Positions 1-9,182 of a DNA stretch of 64,000 nucleotides are shown here, in pieces; position 1 is the first letter of the stretch; each line of letters begins with the position of its first letter. The translations under genes were made by a program, and so were the position numbers. The notes below the pieces were generated by a model that was not told where the DNA came from, ran no database searches, and saw nothing but the letters and a program-made list of their open reading frames with translations. Origin of the DNA: Streptomyces sp. NRRL F-2664 (GTDB taxonomy: Bacteria; Actinomycetota; Actinomycetes; Streptomycetales; Streptomycetaceae); the NCBI RefSeq assembly GCF_000719345.1, contig NZ_JOFX01000018.1, positions 53,599 to 117,598 on the forward strand, given 5' to 3'.

Positions 1-1234
1 ACGCCCGGACCGAGTAGACGGACTCCCGGGGGGCTCCGGGGGCCACCTCCTCGTAGACGAAGGGTTCGCTCTCGTAGACCGCGCCGGTCGTCAGCGTGTC
101 CAGGTATCCCTCCCAGACGTCGCTGCCCGCCACCGTCGGGTAGGTCTCCAGGACCTTCCGGCCGATCAGCTCCTTGCCGCGCCGGCCGGCCACGTCCAGC
201 GCCTGCGGCGCCGCCGCGTCGATCCGGTAGTCGTCGACCTGCCCCGTCCGCGAACGCAGCGGGGTCAGCAGGACCGCCGGCCCGGGCAGGGCGTCGAAGA
301 CCGCCTGGACGGCGTCGACGTCCTGTCGGAGGTCGAGCCGGTCGGGGCCCCGGTGTGCCCGCAGGGGGCCGGCGCACAGCCTGACGGCGCGCCGCAGCAG
401 GGTCCGGGTGCGGGCGTCGAAGGGCCCGGGCCCGGTACGGAAGAAGCCGACGACGGCGGTCACCGGGCGGTCTCCGGGTACGGGGAGCCAGGCGCGCGAG
501 GGCCACCGCCCGGGCGGATCGCCGATCAGCAGGCAGTGGCCGGCGTCCTGCGCGAGGTCTTCGAGCCACACCGCTTCTTCGGTCTCGACGGCCGCCTGCG
601 CGGCGACCCCGCTCAGCGGCGGGATGTGACGCCACTCCTCGGCCGTGGCGTCGTCGACCCCGGCGTGCCCGGCCAGCTCCAGACCTCCGGCAGCGGCCTC
701 CGTGTAGATCACCACAGCGGCCACGTCCTCCGCATCCTCCAGCACGCCCCGCAGCAGTTCGGCGATCTCGGCAGGGGTACGGACGCCGGCGGCCGCCAAG
801 CCTTCGGCCAAACGGGCGAGGAGCACCTGGCGGTCGGCCGGCGGGCCACCACCGGGGAGGACGTAGCGACTGGTGTCGAAGGGCGTGTGCGCCGGCACGG
901 TCGCGGTGGCCCGTGCGTTGCGCTCGGCGGCCTGCGGGGACTGCCCCGGCCGACCGGCACCGGCTGCCTGGCCCTGGGTGATCCAGCACTCCTCCAGCAG
1001 CGACCGCCGGTGCCGCGCGGCGCTGTCGAGCAATTCCTGGTGGGCGGCTTCCGGCGGCAGGCCCGTCCGGGCCATCACGATGCCCTTGGCGCGCTCCAGG
1101 ACGGCCGTCATCGACGCCTGTGCCTCCAGGTCCACCACCTCGGCCCGGAGCCGGGCCACGACCTTGGCCAGCGCCAGCGTCTCGGAACTCGCGCCGCCAC
1201 CCTCGGCAGTGGGCACCACGGAATCGCCATCCAT
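1..1234 (-). CDS. ANTAR-GAF-PAS regulatory protein, 3' end outside window
   Basis: Read on the minus strand from an ATG at 1234; the frame stays open for 411 codons and runs off the left edge, so the C-terminus is missing. Residues about 20-90 look like an ANTAR-type helical region (ERAKGIVMARTGLPPEAAHQ), normally an RNA-binding antitermination module. Residues about 130-300 resemble a GAF domain and about 308-411 a PAS domain. The same order (ANTAR, GAF, PAS) leads into a PP2C phosphatase in the gene at 59165-61597, so a C-terminal SpoIIE-type phosphatase beyond the edge is likely but not visible. A purine-rich GGAGGGAG lies rather far (about 15 nt) upstream of the ATG. Function inferred: cytoplasmic signal-responsive regulator of anti-sigma or antitermination circuits. 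Confidence 0.8.
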   Translation of the reverse strand, partial: MDGDSVVPTAEGGGASSETLALAKVVARLRAEVVDLEAQASMTAVLERAKGIVMARTGLPPEAAHQELLDSAARHRRSLLEECWITQGQAAGAGRPGQSPQAAERNARATATVPAHTPFDTSRYVLPGGGPPADRQVLLARLAEGLAAAGVRTPAEIAELLRGVLEDAEDVAAVVIYTEAAAGGLELAGHAGVDDATAEEWRHIPPLSGVAAQAAVETEEAVWLEDLAQDAGHCLLIGDPPGRWPSRAWLPVPGDRPVTAVVGFFRTGPGPFDARTRTLLRRAVRLCAGPLRAHRGPDRLDLRQDVDAVQAVFDALPGPAVLLTPLRSRTGQVDDYRIDAAAPQALDVAGRRGKELIGRKVLETYPTVAGSDVWEGYLDTLTTGAVYESEPFVYEEVAPGAPRESVYSVRA

Positions 1235-1434
1235 ACGTCGAGCATTCCACTCCCTCCACCCGTCCTACCCGCTCCGGCCGTGGCCGTTCGCGCTGCAGCC
1301 CGTCGGCGGCGGCAGCTGGGGGCACGGGATGCCGCAGGCGTACGGGGCGCAGCCCCCGGGCAGGCGCCGGGTGAGGTCCGCCCGGCTCGCGTACCCGCCC
1401 GCCGGGCTCCGTCCCGGTGGAGGGAGGGCGGCGG

Positions 1435-1683
1435 ATGACGTACGGCATCGTGTGGGAGGAGACCGCCGTGTACGCGGCGGCCCGACACCTCGACGACGAT
1501 CCGGCCGGACTGCGTCAACTGCTGTTCGCCGTGGAACTGCTGTCGGGCGAGCCGCGCCCGCAGGGCGCTGCCGTGCTCGGGTCGGGCCTGCGCCGGATCC
1601 ACGTCGGCCGCTACCGCGTGGTGTACACCCTCGCCCGTGATCCGGGAGCGGTGGTCATCCTGCACGTGGGCCGCTTGGGATGA
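1435..1683 (+). CDS. RelE/ParE-family toxin-like protein
   Basis: An 82-residue protein, the usual size for the RelE/ParE fold. It begins TYGIVWEETA and ends with the family's typical strands RRIHVGRYRVVYTL and VVILHVGRLG, where the GRYRVVY block is the conserved core of these mRNA-interferase/gyrase-poison toxins. The ATG at 1435 follows GGAGGGAGGGCGGCGG; an in-frame ATG at 1417 has no better site. I could not find a convincing antitoxin gene on either side: the 200 nt upstream carry only low-complexity frames, and dhaK follows. It may be an orphan toxin, a degenerate pair, or depend on an antitoxin elsewhere. Confidence 0.75.
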   Translation: MTYGIVWEETAVYAAARHLDDDPAGLRQLLFAVELLSGEPRPQGAAVLGSGLRRIHVGRYRVVYTLARDPGAVVILHVGRLG

Positions 1684-1800
1684 GCGGCCACCCGGCCCGT
1701 CCGCCTGTTGCCGGGGGGCGGGCTCCCTTACCGTCGAAGTGAGCGGTGCGCGGTCGGCATGCCCTCGGAGAGTCACTGTCAGCCCACTGGGAGATGCGCC

Positions 1801-2805
1801 ATGAACATGCTGATCAACAGTCCCGACACCGTGGTGGCCGACGCCCTGCGGGGGCTGGCCGCCGCCCATCCCGAACTGGACGTGGACGCGCAGGCCCGGG
1901 TCATCGTACGGAGGGGTGCGAGCGAAGGCGGGCGGGTGGGCCTGGTGTCCGGTGGCGGCTCCGGGCACGAGCCACTGCACGGCGGCTTCGTCGGCCCCGG
2001 CATGCTCTCCGCCGCCTGTCCGGGCGAGGTGTTCACCTCCCCGGTGCCCGACCAGGTCCTGCGCGCCGCCAAGGCGGTGGACTCCGGCCGGGGCGTGCTC
2101 TTCATCGTGAAGAACTACACCGGTGACGTCCTCAACTTCGACATGGCAGCCGAACTCGCGGAGGAGGACGGCATCCGCGTCCAGCGCGTGCTGGTCGACG
2201 ACGACGTGGCCGTCACCGACAGCCTGTACACGGCGGGCCGGCGCGGCACGGGCGCCACCCTCTTCGTCGAGAAGATCGCCGGTGCCGCGGCCGAGGAGGG
2301 TGCCCCGCTGGAGGAGGTCGCCGCGGTGGCCGGGCGGGTCAACAAGGCCTCCCGCAGCTTCGGCGTGGCGTTGAGCGCCTGCACCACGCCCGCCAAGGGC
2401 AGCCCCACCTTCGACCTGCCGGACGGCGAACTCGAACTCGGCATCGGGATCCACGGCGAACCGGGGCGGGAGCGCCGCCCGATGATGTCGGCCCGTGAGA
2501 TCGCGGACTTCGCGGTGGGCGCCGTCCTGGACGACCTGGCGGACGTGGCCCCGGCCGACGGGCCGGTCCTGGCCCTGGTGAACGGCATGGGTGCGACACC
2601 GCTGCTGGAGCTGTACGGGTTCCACGCCGAGGTGGCGCGGGTGCTCGCGGACCGCGGGGTGCCGGTGGCGCGGACCCTCGTCGGGAACTACGTCACGTCG
2701 CTGGACATGGCGGGCTGCTCGGTGACGCTGTGCCGCGCCGATGACGAACTCCTGCGGCTGTGGGACGCACCTGTGCAGACGCCGGCACTGCGCTGGGGCC
2801 GCTGA
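1801..2805 (+). CDS. dhaK: Dihydroxyacetone kinase subunit DhaK
   Basis: 334 residues, the normal length of the Dha-binding K subunit. Residues 51-57 carry GGGSGHE, and residues 214-221 carry GIGIHGEP with His218, the residue that in characterised DhaK proteins covalently binds dihydroxyacetone as a hemiaminal. Start ATG at 1801 follows CTGGGAGATGCGCC; the frame extends further upstream to 1708 but without a site. In known systems DhaK works with DhaL (nucleotide-binding) and either DhaM (PTS type) or ATP. Here no dhaL or dhaM follows: the next gene is convergent. The partner may lie elsewhere, or this may be a DhaK-like protein with another role. Cytoplasmic, glycerol/dihydroxyacetone metabolism. 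Confidence 0.9.
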   Translation: MNMLINSPDTVVADALRGLAAAHPELDVDAQARVIVRRGASEGGRVGLVSGGGSGHEPLHGGFVGPGMLSAACPGEVFTSPVPDQVLRAAKAVDSGRGVLFIVKNYTGDVLNFDMAAELAEEDGIRVQRVLVDDDVAVTDSLYTAGRRGTGATLFVEKIAGAAAEEGAPLEEVAAVAGRVNKASRSFGVALSACTTPAKGSPTFDLPDGELELGIGIHGEPGRERRPMMSAREIADFAVGAVLDDLADVAPADGPVLALVNGMGATPLLELYGFHAEVARVLADRGVPVARTLVGNYVTSLDMAGCSVTLCRADDELLRLWDAPVQTPALRWGR

Positions 2806-2851
2806 GCAGGACGGTTCCCCGAGCCGCCGGGACGCGTACGCATCGCCGTGC

Positions 2852-2870
2852 CGGCCGCCCGGGGCGGCCG
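2852..2870. terminator. GC hairpin between convergent genes
   Basis: CGGCCGCCC and its exact reverse complement are separated by one base, which realistically folds as a 7-bp stem with a CCGGG loop. It lies between the dhaK stop and the stop of the convergent DUF2231 gene, so it can serve both. No T tract follows, as is common in high-GC actinomycetes. Confidence 0.55.
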
Positions 2871-2910
2871 CGCAGGGCGGGAGCCCGCGGGCACTTCCCG
2901 AGGCGACGAC

Positions 2911-3483
2911 TCAGCCGGCGGGATGCGGTCCGACGGCCTGGCGGTAGGCGATGTGGCCGCCGAGGGCGCCGGAGACGGCCACCGCCGCCATCCCGGCCCA
3001 CGACCACAGCCTGCCCTTCGCCGGGCGGCCGCCGAGGCGCGCCGCCAGGGAGACCGCGTAGCAGCCGACGACCGCCGCGTTGGAGACGGCGTGGACGAGA
3101 CCGACCCGGGCCTGTTCGGGCGGCATGTCGGCCCAGTCCGTCCAGCCGGCGATCGCGGCCGGGGCCACGCCGGCGAGGCCGACGGCCGTCAGGGTCGTGG
3201 CTGCGCGGGCCTCTCCGGGCATGACGTCGAGTACGGCTGCGGAGAGCCAGCATCCGATGGGCACCTGTACGAGAAAGGGGTGCACGGGGTGGCCCAGCGG
3301 CCTACCCCGCAGTACGTCCCGCACGTCACCCAGCGGGAGGGAGCGGATTCCCCGCTGGAGGATGCGGATCGCCGGGTCTGCCAGGGTCGTCCGTTCCATG
3401 CGGTCCAGGGTGGTGAGCCACCATCCGGAAGCGGCGTGCAGGGCGGGGACGGCCTTCGTGGGGTCGAGGGTTTTCGTGTTCAT
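2911..3483 (-). CDS. DUF2231 membrane protein
   Basis: 190 residues. The segment GHPVHPFLVQVPIGCWLSAAVLD (near residue 80) is the hallmark HPxHP start of the DUF2231 membrane domain, followed by about four hydrophobic helices and a short tail. The N-terminal third is soluble. Family members are predicted inner-membrane proteins; in other actinomycetes they often neighbour Rieske-type iron-sulfur proteins, but none is seen here and no biochemical role is established. Start ATG at 3483. The 284 nt upstream hold no other gene; a perfect 12-bp palindrome ACGCCGCGGCGT at 3559-3570 lies in its promoter region. Confidence 0.8.
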   Translation of the reverse strand: MNTKTLDPTKAVPALHAASGWWLTTLDRMERTTLADPAIRILQRGIRSLPLGDVRDVLRGRPLGHPVHPFLVQVPIGCWLSAAVLDVMPGEARAATTLTAVGLAGVAPAAIAGWTDWADMPPEQARVGLVHAVSNAAVVGCYAVSLAARLGGRPAKGRLWSWAGMAAVAVSGALGGHIAYRQAVGPHPAG

Positions 3484-3767
3484 GGAGGGCGCTTACCCGG
3501 CTTGGGTCCGCCGCCCCACGTCGCTGTCGGCCGAATGGGACGACACCGTTCACGGAAGACGCCGCGGCGTCCTCCCGGGACCGGCTCCGACGTCCCGGGG
3601 CTCTGCGGTTTACGTCGGCTCCTGCCGGACAGACGCCGAGCGGGGAGCCGTGGCCAGTGGTACGGCCCCCGTCCGAGGCCCGGCCGCCGACCTCCTCCCA
3701 CCTCCTCCAGGTCGCGACCGGGTCCCGCTCCGCCCGGCCCGGTGCGCGGAGCGTCTCCCCCCGACGG

Positions 3768-4169
3768 TCACGGCCCGAGGTCGAGGTCCGCCCAGACCGT
3801 CTTCCCGCGGCCGTTGGGCCGCCAACCCCACTGCCGCGCGAGGCGGTCGACGAGGAACAGGCCGTGGCCGCCTATGGAGCCGGGCCGGTGCTCGCGGAGC
3901 CGGGGAGGTGCGGCGCTGGGGTCGGTGACGGCGATCTGCAGCAGGCGGTCGTGGTGAGCCAGGGTCAGACGGTGAATCCCGTCGGCATGTTCGACGGCAT
4001 TGGCGAGCAGCTCGGCCGCGACCAGCACGGCGTCCTGACCTCGGCCGACCAGACCCCAGTCGGACAGGGTCCGGCGTACCCAGGCGAGCCCGGCGCTGCA
4101 TGCCGCCGTGCCCGCGGTGGTGCGGAGGTCGATCTCGCGATGGTGCGCGGCGGAAGGCGGTGGGCCCAT
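3768..4169 (-). CDS. ATP-binding protein, anti-sigma-type HATPase
   Basis: 133 residues comprising one HATPase_c domain of the SpoIIAB/RsbW kind, common in Streptomyces. The N box ELLANAVEHADG, the loop VTDPSAAPP and the G box GGHGLFLVDRLARQWG are all visible; no dimerisation/phosphoacceptor domain is present, so it is not a complete histidine kinase. I chose the ATG at 4169 because GAGGAG lies 6 nt upstream; the frame opens earlier, to 4289, without a site. Expected role: serine kinase/anti-sigma factor in partner switching, in principle with STAS antagonists such as the one at 22522-22857, although no pairing can be shown from sequence. Confidence 0.85.
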   Translation of the reverse strand: MGPPPSAAHHREIDLRTTAGTAACSAGLAWVRRTLSDWGLVGRGQDAVLVAAELLANAVEHADGIHRLTLAHHDRLLQIAVTDPSAAPPRLREHRPGSIGGHGLFLVDRLARQWGWRPNGRGKTVWADLDLGP

Positions 4170-4453
4170 GGCCACTCCTCGGCAGCCCGACGGCGTGTGC
4201 TTCCCCGCGCCTGCCCCTGACACGTCGGGATACACGGGCGCGAGCGCGCCTGACGGGCGAATGCGCCTTCGGAGCCCCGGCCGCGTCATCGGGCATCCGG
4301 CCGCGACACCACGCCCGCTGTTCGGAGGAAGCGGTGGATACCGCTCGGACGCCTGGGTAACCGTAGGAAGCCCCAGAAAACGACCCCGCCGTGAGCTGTC
4401 GGCCCGTCTGCGCCGGACACCGCTCGTCGGCGGCCGAACAGGACAGTGAGCCC

Positions 4454-5353
4454 ATGACCTCCCAGCCTGAGCCCGGCCCCCGCCTCACCGATCCGGTGCA
4501 CCTCCACCCTCGCCCGCCGTTTCCCGAGCAGGAGCAGGACCACCCCGGTTCGACGGAGGCGATGGATCCCCGCCCCGATCACGGCGAGGACAGCTACCGC
4601 GGCCACGGCCTGCTGCTCGACCGCAGGGCCCTGGTCACCGGAGGTGACTCGGGGATCGGCCGGGCGGTCTGCCTGGCCTTCGCCCGGGAGGGCGCCGACG
4701 TCGTCTTCACCCACCTGCCCGAGGAGGCTGCGGAGGCCGAGGAGACCGCACGCCTGGTCCGCGAAGCAGGCCGCACCGCGGTGTCCGTCGCCTGCGACAT
4801 CCGCGACGAGGAGCAGTGCACCGCCCTCGTCGGGCGGACGGTCGACGCCCTCGGCGGGATCGACCTCCTGGTCAACAACGCCGCCTACCAAATGTCGCAG
4901 CCCGACGGGATCGAAGCGATCACCACCGAGCAGTTCGACCGGGTGATGAAGACCAACCTGTACGGGATGTTCTGGCTCACGAAGGCCGCACTGGCCCATA
5001 TGCCGCGCGGCGGCTCGGTCGTCAACACCACGTCCGTCCAGGGCTACCAGCCGAGCCCGCATCTCCTCGACTACGCGATGACCAAGTCGGCGATCATCTC
5101 CTTCACCCAGGGGTTGGCGCAGATGCTGGCCGAGCGGGGCATCCGGGTCAACGCCGTCGCCCCCGGCCCGGTCTGGACGCCGCTGATCCCCGCGACGATG
5201 CCGGACCCGACGGAGTTCGGCGAGCAGTCACCGCTGGGGCGGCCCGCCCAGCCCGCGGAGCTGGCACCCGTCTTCGTCTTCCTCGCCTCGGCCCATGCCT
5301 CCTGCATCACCGGGGAGATCGTCAACGCCACCGGCGGAACGCCCCTGCCGTAG
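4454..5353 (+). CDS. SDR family oxidoreductase, general-stress type
   Basis: 299 residues. TGGDSGIG at 62-69 is the NAD(P)-binding glycine motif, NNAA at 141-144 stabilises the fold, and the catalytic triad is Ser194, Tyr207 and Lys211 (YAMTK). The roughly 50-residue polar N-terminal extension rich in Pro, His and Asp (PPFPEQEQDHPGSTEAMDP) is typical of the YghA/general-stress-protein-39 subgroup. The ATG at 4454 fits that subgroup's N-terminus; upstream in-frame codons lack a site. Substrate unknown; a cytosolic reductase/dehydrogenase. It converges on the permease gene with only 38 nt between the stops. Confidence 0.9.
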   Translation: MTSQPEPGPRLTDPVHLHPRPPFPEQEQDHPGSTEAMDPRPDHGEDSYRGHGLLLDRRALVTGGDSGIGRAVCLAFAREGADVVFTHLPEEAAEAEETARLVREAGRTAVSVACDIRDEEQCTALVGRTVDALGGIDLLVNNAAYQMSQPDGIEAITTEQFDRVMKTNLYGMFWLTKAALAHMPRGGSVVNTTSVQGYQPSPHLLDYAMTKSAIISFTQGLAQMLAERGIRVNAVAPGPVWTPLIPATMPDPTEFGEQSPLGRPAQPAELAPVFVFLASAHASCITGEIVNATGGTPLP

Positions 5354-5391
5354 CCTCCGCCCTCGGACCGGACACGCGGCGGCGCCGGTGG

Positions 5392-7743
5392 TCAGAGGGT
5401 CTCGCTCAGCGAGTCCGCCAGCCGGCGCCGTGCCGTCCGGGTCGCCGGCAGCACCGCTGCCGCGACCGCGCCCAGCACCGCGGCCCCGACCACGGTCGCG
5501 AGCACCGGTAGCGGCGGCAGGTGTGCGATGCCCGCGCCGATACCGCTGGACGCGCCCTGGGTGTCCACGAGCCTGCTGCCGGCCAGGACGCCCACCGCCG
5601 TCCCCACCAGTGCGGAGGCGAGTGCGGTCAGGCCGGCGGCCGTCACGATCATCGCGCCGATCTGCCGGGGCGTCAGCCCGATGGCCTTCAGGGCGAGCAG
5701 GTCCCGGCCGCGGTCGCGCACGCCCGTACCGACGAGGGTGAGCAGTTCGATCAGCCCGATGAGCGCCAGCACCGCGATCAGGGCGCCGATCACCCCGCGG
5801 GCCGGTTCCAGCCGGTCGGCCGGATTGGGCGTCTCACGGATCTCCAGGGTTGCGCCGGCCGCCGCGGCGAGGGCGCCGCTCACGGCCCGCGGGTCGGCCC
5901 CGCCGCGCAGTTCCAGGGCGTAGTAGGCGGGCTTCAGCTGCGGGTCGCGCTCGCGCAGCGCGTCGAGGGTGGTGGTGATGACCCGGCCGCCGGATTCGGG
6001 CTCGATGGTGCGACCCACGAGGTGCAGGATCTGCGGCCGTCCGCCGACGGTCATCCGGACCCAGTCGCCGACGCGCACGCCCAGCAGGTCCAGCAGTCCC
6101 TGGCCGGCCACGGCTTCGTCGGGGCCGGCCACCGCGCGCCCCTCCACCACCGCGGACGGGTAGGGCTGCCGGGCGGTGCCGAGGCCGCGCAGGGTGATGG
6201 TGCCGGTCTGTCCGGGTACCAGCGCCGCCATCTCCGCGCCCGGGTGGACGGCGGCGACATCGGGGACCGTCGCGAGGATCTTGGCCAACTCGGTGCCGGA
6301 CGGCCCGGCGCCCTGCTCGGACCGTACGGTGAGTGCCGCGGCCAGTCCCACCTGGGCGGGGCGGCTGCGGAACTGGTCCAGCGTCGACCAGGCGACGAGG
6401 GCGACCGTGATGAGCACCAGGGGCAGTGCGAGCCGGATCACCGGTACGAGCGTCCGCCCGCGGCAGGGGAACGCCGCCCGCCACCCGAGGAGGAGCGCGG
6501 GCGGCACCCGCATCCCGAGGGCCCGTTTGCCGAGGGCGGTCATCGGCGACGCGGACGGCAGCGCCGCCCTGGCCACCGGAACCGGGGGGACGCGTCCGGC
6601 CCGCCATGCGGAGAGGCCGGTGGACGCGGCGATGAGCAGGACCGCGCCCCCGGGGATGCCGATCATCAGGGCGGTGTGCCCGGGGAGGTCCTTCCAGACG
6701 GCGGCCGCTTCGCCGATCCGGCCGGGTATGCGGGCGCCGAGGAGGGCGATCGCCGTGGTGCCGAGGGCCACCCCGAGGAGCGCGAAGGCCAGGTGCTGGA
6801 CGAGGAAGCCACGGGTGACCTGGCCGGGGGTGAAGCCGATGGCCTTGAGGACCGCGATGTCCCGCAGCTGGCCCCGGACCCGGGCGCCGACCGCTCCGGA
6901 CGCGGCGAGGGCGGCGGCGAGGAGGGCGCCGAGGCCGAAGACGGCGAACACCGTGCCGAGGAACCGGTCGTCGCCGCCCGCCTCGGCGCGGGCCTGCTGC
7001 CACTTGGTGACCTCGGCGACCCGGTCGGCGCCGAGTACGGTGACGGCGCGCTGGACGATGAAGTCGGTGTCGTCGGGGTCCTCCAGGCGCAGCCCGACGC
7101 TCTGCCCGGTGGTGGCGCGGGCGATGTCGTCGAGGGTTGCGGGAAGCACCCAGCCGATGCCGGCCGCGCCGCCCGGCCGGTAGCGCGGCTCGGCGGCGTC
7201 GGCGGTCCCGCTCACCCGCAGCAGGCGCGGGGCGCCGTCGGGGCCGCTGACGCGGACGGTGTCGCCCGGCTCCGCCCAGAGGGCACGGGCCACCGAGGTC
7301 TCCAGTACGACGGCGCCCGGGCCGGAGGCGGGCCGCGGGCCGGTGTCGTCCGCGTCGGGGACGTCGAGCCAGCTGCCCGCGGTGAGGAGCGGCCGCCCGG
7401 TGCGCGGGGGCTCGGCGCCGGTGGCGCGGAGCGTCACCCCTGCACGGGCTCCGCGCGAGTCGATCGTGGTGGCGGCGGTGCGGTAGGGCCCGGACAGCGC
7501 CTCGACGCCTTCCACACCGGACAGGGCGTCCGCGTCCGCGTCCGCTCCGGCGCGGGTGTGCAGCCAGATGTGCGCGCCCTGGGACTGGTTGAAGACCCGC
7601 TGCCACGGGTTCGCGGCGTAGCCGAAGAGCGCGCCGGCCAGCAGGAGCGAGGCGATGACGCCGGCGCTGGCGAGGACGACGAAGAGGGCTTCGCCGCGGT
7701 GTGCACGGAAGTCGGCCTGCGCCCAGCGCAGGGTGGCCCGCAC
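5392..7743 (-). CDS. ABC transporter permease, FtsX/MacB type
   Basis: 783 residues in two FtsX-like halves: an N-terminal helix (about 20-45), a large extracytoplasmic domain, three helices in the middle (around 310-430), then a second repeat of helix, extracytoplasmic domain and three C-terminal helices. The start is a GTG at 7743, two bases after the ATPase stop, so the two are co-translated; the same frame continues far upstream but only as antisense of the ATPase gene. Likely moves a lipophilic substrate or lipoprotein or exports a peptide/antibiotic, as inferred from the PadR-ATPase-permease order. Third gene of the operon starting at 9016. Confidence 0.9.
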   Translation of the reverse strand: MRATLRWAQADFRAHRGEALFVVLASAGVIASLLLAGALFGYAANPWQRVFNQSQGAHIWLHTRAGADADADALSGVEGVEALSGPYRTAATTIDSRGARAGVTLRATGAEPPRTGRPLLTAGSWLDVPDADDTGPRPASGPGAVVLETSVARALWAEPGDTVRVSGPDGAPRLLRVSGTADAAEPRYRPGGAAGIGWVLPATLDDIARATTGQSVGLRLEDPDDTDFIVQRAVTVLGADRVAEVTKWQQARAEAGGDDRFLGTVFAVFGLGALLAAALAASGAVGARVRGQLRDIAVLKAIGFTPGQVTRGFLVQHLAFALLGVALGTTAIALLGARIPGRIGEAAAVWKDLPGHTALMIGIPGGAVLLIAASTGLSAWRAGRVPPVPVARAALPSASPMTALGKRALGMRVPPALLLGWRAAFPCRGRTLVPVIRLALPLVLITVALVAWSTLDQFRSRPAQVGLAAALTVRSEQGAGPSGTELAKILATVPDVAAVHPGAEMAALVPGQTGTITLRGLGTARQPYPSAVVEGRAVAGPDEAVAGQGLLDLLGVRVGDWVRMTVGGRPQILHLVGRTIEPESGGRVITTTLDALRERDPQLKPAYYALELRGGADPRAVSGALAAAAGATLEIRETPNPADRLEPARGVIGALIAVLALIGLIELLTLVGTGVRDRGRDLLALKAIGLTPRQIGAMIVTAAGLTALASALVGTAVGVLAGSRLVDTQGASSGIGAGIAHLPPLPVLATVVGAAVLGAVAAAVLPATRTARRRLADSLSETL

Positions 7744-7745
7744 CG

Positions 7746-8513
7746 TCAGTCCTTCAGTTCGAGCACGCCGGAGACGCCGCCGGCCGGCCCGGGGCGTCCG
7801 CCGCCGAGCCGGGCGTCGTCGGCTATGCGGCCGTCGAAGAAGCTGATGACGCGGTCGGCGGCGCTGGCCATCCGGGCGTCGTGGGTGACCATCATGATCG
7901 TCTGACCGCGCTGGTGGAAGCGGGTGAGCAGGCGCAGCACCTCCCGGGTGCCCTTGCTGTCGAGGCTGCCGGCCGGTTCGTCGGCGAGCAGCAGCGCGGG
8001 GTGGTTGACGAGGGCACGGGCGAGGGCGACCCGCTGCTGTTCGCCGCCGGACAGCTCTCCCGGCATGGAGCGCTCGCGGCCTTCGAGGCCGAGTTCGGCG
8101 AGCAGTTCGGCGCGGGATGCGCGGGCGGCCTTCGGGGAGGTGCCGGCGAGCAGGGCGGGCAGTTCGACGTTGTCGGCGACGGTGAGGTTGGAGACGAGGT
8201 TGAAGAACTGGAAGACGACGCCGATGCTGCGGCGCCTGAGGGCGGCCCAGCGGGCCTCGCGGTAGGTGTCGACGCGTTCGCCGTCGAACCACAGCTTGCC
8301 GGCGTCGGGCCGCTGGAGGCCGCCGATCAGGTGCAGGAGGGTGGACTTCCCGGCGCCCGAGGGGCCGGTGACCGCGACGAACTCGCCCGGCCGGACGGAG
8401 AGGTCCACGCCGCGGACGGCGGGCACCGGGGCGCCCTCGCCGTGGTGCGTCTTGGTCAGGCCCTCGGCGCGGACGATGGGCACGGCAGGAGCGGCGGTGG
8501 CGTCGTCGCTCAT
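7746..8513 (-). CDS. ABC transporter ATP-binding protein (LolD/MacB type)
   Basis: 255 residues with every ATPase motif intact: Walker [10 protein letters not shown] at 50-58, Q-loop glutamine 102, signature LSGGEQ at 154-159 and Walker B LLLADEP ending near 180, followed by the D-loop GSLD. The subfamily is that of MacB/LolD-type ATPases serving FtsX-like permeases. Its start overlaps the PadR stop by 4 nt (ATGA) and its stop is 2 nt from the permease start, giving a tight three-gene operon. Confidence 0.95.
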   Translation of the reverse strand: MSDDATAAPAVPIVRAEGLTKTHHGEGAPVPAVRGVDLSVRPGEFVAVTGPSGAGKSTLLHLIGGLQRPDAGKLWFDGERVDTYREARWAALRRRSIGVVFQFFNLVSNLTVADNVELPALLAGTSPKAARASRAELLAELGLEGRERSMPGELSGGEQQRVALARALVNHPALLLADEPAGSLDSKGTREVLRLLTRFHQRGQTIMMVTHDARMASAADRVISFFDGRIADDARLGGGRPGPAGGVSGVLELKD

Positions 8514-9016
8514 TCCAGCTCCTCCTGAATGCGTTCGAGCCAGTCGAGGTCCGCCTGCAGGTGCAGCATGGCGCCCTCGATCAGCAGTTGGGAGATCTTG
8601 TTGTCGCGGTCCTCGGCAGCGGCCAGCTTCGACAGGTCCCGCATGGTGTTGAGGTACTGGCGCCGCTGCTTGTTGATCAGGGTGATGGGGTCGGCCAGGC
8701 CCGACTGCGGTGCGAGCGCCACCTTCATGAAGAACTCGTCCCGGACCCGGGGCTCCTCGGCGGTGTCCTCGAACCAGGCCAGCACGGCCTCGCGTCCGGC
8801 GTCCGTCAGCTTGTACGTGCGCTTGTTGGGCCGACCCGACTGTTCGACGTCCTCGCCCTCGATCAGTCCGCTCTTCTCGAGCCTGCCGAGGGTGACGTAG
8901 ATCTGGCCGACGTTGGGCTGAGGGTACGCGGCGCCCAGGAGCTTCTCAAGGTCCTGCTTGAGCTCGTAACCGTGCGCAGGGCTACGGGTGAGGAGCGCAA
9001 GGAGCGCCTGCCGCAC
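8510..9016 (-). CDS. PadR family transcriptional regulator
   Basis: 168 residues. The N-terminal winged helix shows the PadR signature: SPAHGYELKQDLEK, then GQIYVTLGRLEKSGLIEGE and RTYKLTDAGREAVLAW; the C-terminal half is the family's helical dimerisation arm. It is the first gene of an operon with an ABC ATPase and an FtsX permease, an arrangement in which PadR proteins usually repress their own operon until a toxic or inducing ligand binds. It diverges from the solute-binding-protein gene at 9183, and the 166-nt gap holds an AT-rich element (TATATATA near 9126) that is a candidate operator. Confidence 0.92.
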   Translation of the reverse strand: MRQALLALLTRSPAHGYELKQDLEKLLGAAYPQPNVGQIYVTLGRLEKSGLIEGEDVEQSGRPNKRTYKLTDAGREAVLAWFEDTAEEPRVRDEFFMKVALAPQSGLADPITLINKQRRQYLNTMRDLSKLAAAEDRDNKISQLLIEGAMLHLQADLDWLERIQEELE

Positions 9017-9182
9017 TCGCCCCCTCCTTCCCGCTGCGTAGTCAACTGTTCACTGGCATCCCGTCGGATGTCGCCTGCGTCCGTCACGTCTGCCTGGACG
9101 TCTAGTATCGCCCATGCCTAACGGGTATATATAGGCCACGAGGGGTCGGCAGCGCAGCCGGATCGTGCTCTGGGAGGAATCT
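9017..9182. promoter_or_regulatory. Divergent promoter region, PadR operon and solute-binding gene
   Basis: The gap between two divergent genes. The stretch 9103-9134 is strikingly AT-rich for this genome (TAGTATCG, then GGGTATATATAGG) and contains an imperfect dyad TATCGCCC / CGGGTATA around 9105-9128. PadR operators are typically AT-rich dyads, so this is the best candidate. A good ribosome site GGGAGGAA precedes the ATG at 9183. Inference only. Confidence 0.4.

Noticed and set aside
5521..7905. A 794-codon plus-strand frame
   Set aside because: Antisense to the FtsX-type permease, with Gly/Arg-rich composition and no motif; explained as a shadow.
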